From positions 124,001 to 188,000 of the forward strand of contig JANQRY010000010.1 in assembly GCA_028284345.1 (NCBI GenBank): a stretch of 64,000 nucleotides of DNA, given 5' to 3'. Within the stretch, counting starts at the first letter, position 1. Each line of letters starts with the position of its first letter. This stretch comes from Hyphococcus sp. (GTDB taxonomy: Bacteria > Pseudomonadota > Alphaproteobacteria > Caulobacterales > Parvularculaceae). This document shows positions 46,429 through 53,077 of the stretch, one piece after another. Below the pieces are notes generated by a model, which did not search any database, was not told the DNA's origin, and saw nothing but the letters and a program-made list of their open reading frames with translations. Made by a program: the position numbers and the translations under genes.

Positions 46429-47604
46429 TTAGCGGCTCAACTGGTGACCCAGTATGGCGACGCCATCCACGGACAAAAGCGCATCGCCGTCGACCGGCGG
46501 CAATCCCTCAATACCGGAAGACGCCGGACCAGGATCGCTGAGAAGCTCCATGCGGGCCCGTAAGTTGTTGAACCAGTTCTCCTTGTCCCACGCCCCTCGG
46601 TAATAGGTTTTGATCTTCGCCAGGTCGCTCATCTTCGCCCCGACCTGACCCAACGCATTGCACAATGCGCGCATGGCGATGCGGGCTTGCTCTGCGATAT
46701 CGCCGGGATGCGTTATCTCACCGGTTGCATCGGCTGGAAACTGACCGCTGGCGAACACTGCCTCACCGCAGCGCACAACATTGCTGAACGGCCAGCTTTC
46801 GTTCCCGTGCGGCGCATAGGCGCCGCCAAAGCGACGTCGTTGAATATTTTGATTTGCGTTGGCGATAACTTCCAGCGCAATTTTGCAGCCAGAATTTCTG
46901 TTCTCAGGAAGCAGCGTCGCATGAATAGCGGGCTTCGATTTTTCAAAGGCGCTGGCCAATTCGGTTTCCATCGCCCTGCGCTCTTCGGCGCCGATCTCGG
47001 CGCCGTAATAGGCGTAGACGCGGCATGCGTCGTCGAGAAACGCCTCAAGGCCGGCAAGCGTTTGTCGTAATCCGCTTAAGGCATCCCCGGCGCCGGTGTT
47101 CGACCGCGCCTCGGCGAAGACCCAGTCACCGCGCCGAACGCCGACGGTTACGCCCGCCGCATCTTTGGCTTTACTGCGATCTCCCTTGACGGCGATCGCA
47201 TCGATTTCGACCACGTGCCCCAGAGTCGCAAAGCTCGGCACCGGGGTCAAAATCATGAGGACATCTCGGCATTCTGGAAACTCTTCAAGGATTTGCTGAA
47301 GATAGGCGGTTTCGTCTTCTATGGCGTCGGCGAGATAGAAGATTTGAACCTGGGCGAGTTCGGCGAGCCGGCAGTCCGCCCGCGCGACCACTTCGTAAAT
47401 ACTCCGCATGCAGGTTACGCTCTGTGCCAGCATGTCGTCCGGATTGAGAGTCTTGGCGTTGTCGCCAATATCCATCTGCCCGTTTGTGAACAGCCAATCT
47501 CCGATGCGGACGGCGCGGCTTATTTTGAAGCCATCCATGACCTTTTTGACCATTGGCGAAACACTTATGGTCAATCGTTCGCCTGTTGGACCGCCGCTGC
47601 TCAT
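46429..47604 (-). CDS. Three-domain RidA-like fusion protein
   Basis: 391 residues. Three YjgF/RidA-like units can be traced: about 25-140 (RIGDWLFTNGQMDIG then VPSFATLGHVVEIDAIAV), about 150-255 (RRGDWVFAEARSNTG then PAIHATLLPE and CKIALEVIA), and about 270-388 (CGEAVFASGQFPADATG then the ALLSVDGVAIL strand). None has the catalytic arginine of deaminating RidA. RidA is a homotrimer, so the chain could fold as a covalent pseudo-trimer. Located between TonB receptor 2 and MFS 2; no known function for such fusions. Confidence 0.75.
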   Translation of the reverse strand: MSSGGPTGERLTISVSPMVKKVMDGFKISRAVRIGDWLFTNGQMDIGDNAKTLNPDDMLAQSVTCMRSIYEVVARADCRLAELAQVQIFYLADAIEDETAYLQQILEEFPECRDVLMILTPVPSFATLGHVVEIDAIAVKGDRSKAKDAAGVTVGVRRGDWVFAEARSNTGAGDALSGLRQTLAGLEAFLDDACRVYAYYGAEIGAEERRAMETELASAFEKSKPAIHATLLPENRNSGCKIALEVIANANQNIQRRRFGGAYAPHGNESWPFSNVVRCGEAVFASGQFPADATGEITHPGDIAEQARIAMRALCNALGQVGAKMSDLAKIKTYYRGAWDKENWFNNLRARMELLSDPGPASSGIEGLPPVDGDALLSVDGVAILGHQLSR

Positions 47605-47785
47605 AACAACTCCAATTGGGCGACAAGCGGGCAGGAATGCGCCGCCTTTCCTTACTTTGCCCAGACTAGCATGGCCCCGGCTTCACAATGAAACGGGAAG
47701 CGCCGCGCCTCCCGATCAGCCCTTTACGCTTGAGGTTCGCGCCGTAACCCCAGAGCAGTTCCACGAACGCAATTGCACTCCGTAT

Positions 47786-49999
47786 CTAGAAATCAACGCC
47801 CGCTCTGACGCCCCATGTTCTGGGCAGACCCCACCAGAAAAGCCTTGTGTCGAACCCGTTAAATGTTCCGACATAGGAAGCATAGGTAGTATCCGTTACG
47901 TTCTCGACAAAGACTTGCAAGCTGTATCGGTCGCTACTGTCGCGCCAGAACGCTCGCAGGTTCAATACACCATAGGCTTCTTGCCCATCGCGTTCAGTAT
48001 TATCCAGCTGGTAAAACTGGTCCGCGACGTAGTTAAAATCACTCTGCACACTGAACTGGCCAGCTGCGATCGACGGAAAGTCATAGCGGACAAGACCGTT
48101 AAACGTGTAATTCGGCGTCCCGGTCAATTCATTTCCGTCGATCGGCGTTGCGATGCTTGCCGGACCCGTACTGAAAGTGGTTGTAATAGGCGCATCGATT
48201 TCCGTATCAAGCAATGACACTCCAAACGACGTCGTCAGTCCTTCCAAAAACCTTCCGGTGAATTCCAACTCCGCGCCACGGATCTCAACATCTCCGAAGT
48301 TGAAAAGTCGAGCAACCGGCAAATCATTGACGACTTGCGTAACAGTCGACTGTTTGTTCTCAACGTGGTTGCGGAAGATCGCTGCGGACAAGCTAATACG
48401 TCCGTCGGCCAACTCAAACTTGCTTCCAAGTTCAAGCGAAAAACTTGTTTCTGGTTCTGTTGGAGCAGCCGCCGTTGCGTCGCCAAAAAGAAGCGTCGTA
48501 TTGAAATCAGGAGATTTATACCCTGTCGCCGCATTGAAGTAGAAGAACGCCGGATCAATTGGACGCCAATTGGCGCCGGCCCGCCAAGTGAATTCATTGA
48601 CCTCAACATTGAAACTCGCGTCGGGGGCAAAGGCGAAAACAAGGTCGAGTTCCTTCGTCTCGTTTGTGAATCGAGCGCCGCCCTCAAGGCCAATAGTTTC
48701 CGTTATCGGGAAATCAACGCTCAAAAATCCAGCTAATGACTCCGTCTGTATCCGGCCAGTTGTGTCGATGGCGTCCCCAAAAAACTCCGGTAATGTACTC
48801 GTCGCCGAGCGGTCGTCATTATAGTAAAATCCGCCCAGAACCCAGTTTACACCCCTCGTTTCCCCAAGCAGCTGCAGCTCTTGTGTAAACTGATTAGATT
48901 CCAGACCATAAATAGCTGTAGCATTGCCTAAGAAGCCGCCGACAGCCGTGGCATCGCCATCTTCCGCATATATTCGATCATAATCGAGGTAGCCAGTGAT
49001 CGACACCAGCTCGATGGAGGGGGATAGCTTCCAATTCAATCGCGCCGCGTATTCAGCAAAATCAAGATGGTTCGGCAGGCCATCAGAGTCGCTGTATCCT
49101 ATGGTCGGATCTGGCGGCTCAAACACAAAACCAGTGCCGTTTACGCATTCATTAGCGACAATCCGCGCATCGCTGCACGGATCCCCTGTGTCAGGATCGA
49201 GCGCGCCTTGCGCACCGACCAAAGGAGCAATACTCCGATCCCGTGTATAGCTCGCCTTAAGGAGTAAAGTTGCATCAGGCGTAATATCAACAGCGAGCTG
49301 CCCGCGCCCAGAAATGACATCACGCGCGGACCACTTCACACCGTCAGGTATCGCCAAATTCCTTTGATAACCGTCGTCTTCATTATAGTAGAACGCCAAA
49401 CGCCCCCGCACTCGATCAGTGATACCACCGCTCACAGCGCCTTCAATCAAACGCCGATTGAAAGAGCCAACCTGACCGACCAAATAGCCTTCATGCTCAG
49501 CGGTCGGCTTTTGAGTGGAAACATTGACAAGACCAGCCGTGGTGTTTCGTCCAAATAACGTGCCCTGCGGCCCGCGAAGAACCTCGACACGTTGAATATC
49601 GTAAAGCGGCGCTCGCTGCAGGGCGCCCGCGCCATAAAAAACTTCGTCCACCGCGAAACCGACAGGCGAATCGGATGTGTCATTGAAAACCTGAAGTCCG
49701 TCGCCACGAATCCGGTATCGCGGTTGAAGGCCTGTATCCACATAGTTGAAATTCGGCGTTTGAACAGCGATCTCGTCAAGAGTGCCAATGCCGGCGTCCT
49801 CCAGCTGATCGCCGCCAAAAGCCGTCGCGGAAACCGGCGTAACGCTCAATACGGTTTCACGGCGGCGAGCCGTCACCACAATCTGATCCGTTGAGGCCGA
49901 CTCCGAGCTTTGCGGTTGCCCTGATTGCGCGCCGGCTTCGCCCCCCGCCATTAACGCCGCTGCCGCGGCGGAAGCCCACAAATATGCAGTCGCTCTCAT
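47786..49999 (-). CDS. TonB-dependent receptor 2 of the island
   Basis: 737 residues. Signal peptide to about residue 24, TonB box DQIVVTARRRE, plug with RVEVLRGPQGTLFGRNTTAG (key: LRGPQGTLFGRN), barrel ending in WGVRAGVDF. First gene of the module 2 operon with the RidA fusion, MFS and MDR genes; a 181-base gap follows. AGGGGAT precedes ATG 49999. The promoter region holds the second 32-base dyad. Confidence 0.93.
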   Translation of the reverse strand: MRATAYLWASAAAAALMAGGEAGAQSGQPQSSESASTDQIVVTARRRETVLSVTPVSATAFGGDQLEDAGIGTLDEIAVQTPNFNYVDTGLQPRYRIRGDGLQVFNDTSDSPVGFAVDEVFYGAGALQRAPLYDIQRVEVLRGPQGTLFGRNTTAGLVNVSTQKPTAEHEGYLVGQVGSFNRRLIEGAVSGGITDRVRGRLAFYYNEDDGYQRNLAIPDGVKWSARDVISGRGQLAVDITPDATLLLKASYTRDRSIAPLVGAQGALDPDTGDPCSDARIVANECVNGTGFVFEPPDPTIGYSDSDGLPNHLDFAEYAARLNWKLSPSIELVSITGYLDYDRIYAEDGDATAVGGFLGNATAIYGLESNQFTQELQLLGETRGVNWVLGGFYYNDDRSATSTLPEFFGDAIDTTGRIQTESLAGFLSVDFPITETIGLEGGARFTNETKELDLVFAFAPDASFNVEVNEFTWRAGANWRPIDPAFFYFNAATGYKSPDFNTTLLFGDATAAAPTEPETSFSLELGSKFELADGRISLSAAIFRNHVENKQSTVTQVVNDLPVARLFNFGDVEIRGAELEFTGRFLEGLTTSFGVSLLDTEIDAPITTTFSTGPASIATPIDGNELTGTPNYTFNGLVRYDFPSIAAGQFSVQSDFNYVADQFYQLDNTERDGQEAYGVLNLRAFWRDSSDRYSLQVFVENVTDTTYASYVGTFNGFDTRLFWWGLPRTWGVRAGVDF

Positions 50000-50031
50000 G
50001 TTTATCCCCTATGATTTTTCCCTCGCAATTG

Positions 50032-50063
50032 TGACATTTTTATACTGTATTTTTGAAATGTCA
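50032..50063. promoter_or_regulatory. 32-bp dyad upstream of TonB receptor 2, candidate GntR operator
   Basis: TGACATTT (50032-50039) and AAATGTCA (50056-50063), perfect eight-base arms. On the minus strand the right arm creates TTGACA, a -35-like hexamer facing the receptor gene. Located 33-64 bases before its start codon. Confidence 0.55.
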
Positions 50064-50253
50064 ATTAGCGCCCCTGACATTGTAGACTATTTGCAGATTT
50101 TTCCTTATTTGAACGTCGGAATCCAGAGGCGGCGCCACGCCTGACCCATCCGGGCGCGTGGCGGCGTCATCGGATTCTCATTTTTGTGGGTAATTCAGGC
50201 TCTGTGGGAGTGAGTATCTAGACTGCGCCCCAACATGGAAGCCGCCCCAGAAG

Positions 50254-50985
50254 CTAGAAAGTTTCCGCGGCGCGCCCTTCGACCCGGATGGGAAGCTCGC
50301 TAAAATAGCGCGACTGCATCAGTGCTTCAACGACCTGCTCTTCGCTTTCTCTGATATGTGCCTGAAAAAGCGCGGCGGTCTTTTCCGCGTCATTCGCGCT
50401 GATGGCGTCAAACAGCAATTCATGTTCTTCAGCGTTTATGTCGCTACGAGAATAGGCCCGTCCCCCGACTTTCGGCACAAAATAAGCGATCCGGTTCGAC
50501 TGATCCAGCAATTGGGTAAGCACTTTTTCGAGGATGGGATTGTTGCTGGCGGCGTAGATTTCACGATGAATTTTATTGTGAATTTCCATCGTACCATGTC
50601 GGCCCGCCTTCGCACTCGACACATACTCTTCATTGAGCTTTCGCAGTAAGTCGACATTGACGCGCCCGACACTAGCGCGTGCGGCTAATCCCTCAAGCGC
50701 AGCACGCATCTCAAAGGTCTGGCGGATCGCCACCAGGCTAATGTCAGATACGTGAAAACCAAGGCGCGGGATCGGGGTAATCAGGCCGTCATGAGCAAGC
50801 AGCGCCAGCGCCCTGCGCACGGGGCTGCGGCTGAGATCATATTTCTCGCACATCTGCGCTTCGGTAATATCGTCGCCCGGCAGGATCTTGCAGCGAACAA
50901 TTTCGCCATAAAGAAGACGATAGGCTTTTTCACCAAGATCCGTCTTTCCGGAAATATCGTTCCCATCCCGGGTTTTTTCAGGCAT
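50254..50985 (-). CDS. GntR family transcriptional regulator, FCD domain
   Basis: 243 residues. GntR winged helix (about 18-85) with DITEAQMCEKYDLSRSPVRR and ALLAHDGLI. FCD domain (about 95-225) with metal-binding residues in NKIHREIYAAS, EEHELLFDAI and FQAHI. Such regulators are usually repressors relieved by an organic acid. ATG 50985 has GGAGAG. Upstream, on the minus strand, TTAACC-N17-CATAAT is a possible promoter and includes TGACATTT (51042-51049 region), half of the module 2 dyad. Confidence 0.92.
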   Translation of the reverse strand: MPEKTRDGNDISGKTDLGEKAYRLLYGEIVRCKILPGDDITEAQMCEKYDLSRSPVRRALALLAHDGLITPIPRLGFHVSDISLVAIRQTFEMRAALEGLAARASVGRVNVDLLRKLNEEYVSSAKAGRHGTMEIHNKIHREIYAASNNPILEKVLTQLLDQSNRIAYFVPKVGGRAYSRSDINAEEHELLFDAISANDAEKTAALFQAHIRESEEQVVEALMQSRYFSELPIRVEGRAAETF

Positions 50986-52158
50986 CTGGCTCTCCGGTTA
51001 CCATCAAAAATGAAGGTATAATCCAGATTATGGGAAGCGTAAAATGTCAGGTTAATCTTTTGTGGATTCTCGGGCGATCCAATGTAGAGTATGGTGCCAA
51101 GGGATCCACTGTTCTCAACATTGGCTGATAATATCAAGAGCAAACAAGCGTAATTAACTAGCATTCGGTTTAGTCTTACGTAGATCCCAATCCGCAAGGT
51201 CTTTGATGTCAGGGTGGTAGTAGAAGACCGCAAACACAAGACATATGACAATTCACCAACATCAGCTTCTTGACATTTACGATGCCAAAAGCACACGGGA
51301 TTTTCGGCCATAAGAAATAACCGTCCACTGCTACAATAACGTTGCACATACCTCGGATTGTTGCGCATTTGGGAGATGAGAATAGCGAGTATTCGTGGTT
51401 ATCGATTTGCCAAAACTATGATTACCGATACTCGCTTATTTTGGACGTTGCTATTGCAAGCGGCCTCGGTTCAATTTCGGGTTGGAAGCGAATAGCTGCC
51501 CGTCAGTAACTTACTATTGCCGCCGGTTCGGTCCGTCGCAACCAATTCAACGTAGCTGCGCCGTGTGGTGGCAGATTTAGACCCCGAGTTATTCTGCTCA
51601 CGCCGCTGGCTTTTTGAGCTTTAATTCCAGGTCGCTGCAAAATTACTGGGGGTTGCCGGTATACGTATTCCGCTGCCGGCGATGAGACTCCCCCTAGTGC
51701 CTTGATTGTATTTCAACTGTTTTATTCTGTATACTAATAATAATTTGATGTAGTAGCATTTGGGACCGCCGGGTCGTGGGAGAAAGTATTGAACAATCTT
51801 TCGTCGTATTCGTCTCTCGCATATTCGTATCCCTCACCTCACTGCTCGTTGGTGAAGTCCGGAGCGAAGGCATAGGACGAACAGCCCTCGCGACGCGGCG
51901 AGACTGTTCCCCGTGCCTCAGCGTGAAGGTCATGCTCGTCGGAGCCAGCCCATCGCTTTGGCCCGATACGTCACAAACGGACTGCGTATCGGTTGGCTGC
52001 TACTTTCGAGAACGTCCGCGCTCCCGGCGGTCGGGCTTCAGCCTTTCGGACTGCCCGTGACCTTTGACCGCGCCCCACAGTTGGTCTCGCATGTCGCGCG
52101 CTGCCGTCATTCAACCGACCACGCGACATGAGGTAGCGCCCCGTCGTAACGGGGCGTT
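50986..52158. other. Gene-poor right shoulder of the island
   Basis: 1.17 kb with no convincing coding sequence; the open frames are short and lack ribosome binding sites. It contains a GntR promoter-like stretch, a hairpin at 51384-51436, a near-perfect dyad at 51782-51802, an AT-rich patch near 51700-51760 and an orphan plus-strand terminator at 52137-52165. It could hold a decayed recombinase or a small RNA. Confidence 0.6.
51384..51436. other. Inverted repeat in intergenic DNA
   Basis: AGCGAGTAT (51384-51392) pairs perfectly with ATACTCGCT (51428-51436), followed by TATTTT on the plus strand. Possible terminator-like hairpin or binding site; no gene ends here. Confidence 0.4.
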
Positions 52159-52165
52159 TTATTTT
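52137..52165 (+). terminator. Rho-independent terminator (plus strand)
   Basis: CGCCCCG, loop TCGTAA, CGGGGCG, then TTTTATTTT. On the minus strand no T-tract follows. No plus-strand gene ends here, so an unannotated transcript is implied upstream. Confidence 0.75.
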
Positions 52166-52686
52166 GCCGCCTCCTTTCGACCCTTGATTTTGATTTCGCT
52201 CGCAGACACAGCAGCAGAGTTGAGGTCTGCTAACGTGCAGATCACGTCGCCCAAGCGCTCTTTCAGCTCCGAGCGGATTTCTTCGATAAGATCGAGATCA
52301 ATGGCGGCGCCCGCCTTGAATTTAGCCTCACTTTTGCGGAGTCTTTCAGGCAGGCGCGCCACATAGAATCTGACCCAATTGAGCGCCTCCCATGCCCGCA
52401 CATATGCGCGCTCAACGCCGCCCTCACAGACTTCGCTCGGAGACCGGGATTTGCTCGGCGTATCCCTGTCGGCCAAGGCCGAGAAATTCTCTTTCGGGAT
52501 AATCGCGTAGTTGCGGTCTCGCCCATGGACAGTAACGATATCGCCACCGTCGAGAAGCGCCTCAAACAATGCGAGATGCGCATCGGCGATAGGCGACCCG
52601 TAAACGGCTTGCAGCGCCTCCACGGGCGCAAAGATCTGCCTTAGGAAGTCGCCAGGCGACGAGCCGCGCCGCCACGCCGCCGACAC
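52159..52686 (-). CDS. Unrecognised island protein next to the right att
   Basis: About 175 residues from a GTG at 52686. I do not recognise the family. The first part (FLRQIFAPVEALQAVYGSPIADAHLALFEALLDGG) looks helical, the rest is basic and mixed, ending in EIKIKGRKEAAK. The frame stays open upstream through the right att repeat to 52854, where it is antisense tRNA and not a real start; this suggests that the original 5' end was lost or lies at an unusual start. No good ribosome binding site is seen. Confidence 0.45.
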   Translation of the reverse strand: MSAAWRRGSSPGDFLRQIFAPVEALQAVYGSPIADAHLALFEALLDGGDIVTVHGRDRNYAIIPKENFSALADRDTPSKSRSPSEVCEGGVERAYVRAWEALNWVRFYVARLPERLRKSEAKFKAGAAIDLDLIEEIRSELKERLGDVICTLADLNSAAVSASEIKIKGRKEAAK

Positions 52687-52786
52687 GCGGTTATCGTTTT
52701 GCAGATTTTCCGCAACGTATTGATTTGATTGCCGTCGTTTTTGCGCCGGTTTGCAAAAACTACGTTTGTTATCAACGCGATCTGAA

Positions 52787-52834
52787 AGACTACGAATCTG
52801 GGGGTCAGAGGTTCGAATCCTTTCGGGCGCGCCA
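52787..52834 (+). repeat. attR: right direct repeat of the island (48 bp)
   Basis: Identical to 22541-22588; begins AGACTACGAATC and ends with the GCGCGCCA of the tRNA-Arg 3' end. The 5' half of the tRNA is absent, so this copy is not a functional gene. Confidence 0.9.
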
Positions 52835-53017
52835 ATACCTACTTGATTGCACATATACTTATGCAGTTTCGGTGATAGCTGCGCGCCGTCGGCTGGCCAC
52901 GCAATGACGCGGCCGCGACGACGCGGACCGGTTTTGACGCTTCCGTATCAATCGGTCACGGCGGCGTTCGACGTTCTCGGCGCCCGCGGTCACACATTCA
53001 AAAAACGGTAAAAAAGT

Positions 53018-53034
53018 TGTCACGAAACGGTTAC
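53018..53034 (+). promoter_or_regulatory. Pho-box-like direct repeat
   Basis: TGTCAC at 53018 and GGTTAC at 53029, spaced exactly 11 bases, resembling the PhoB half-site TGTCAT in direct repeat. Located 44 bases before the start of the receptor that precedes a phytase gene. Confidence 0.45.
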
Positions 53035-53077
53035 GTCGCGGGCGCATTCCCACCGCGCATTTGGTGGGGACAGATTC

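Larger units (their letters stand above)
22541..52834. mobile_element. Integrated catabolic genomic island at tRNA-Arg
   Basis: Bounded by 48-bp perfect direct repeats of the tRNA-Arg 3' part. Base composition is clearly less GC-rich than the flanks, with AT-rich promoter regions. The content is almost only metabolic, transport and regulatory genes for an organic substrate, plus an unrecognised gene next to the right repeat. I find no tyrosine or serine recombinase, relaxase or phage structural gene, so the element is either degenerate or mobilised in trans. Confidence 0.85.

Noticed and set aside
51694-52060. Overlapping short open frames on both strands
   Set aside because: No ribosome binding sites, no recognisable domains, and arginine/serine-rich composition typical of chance frames.
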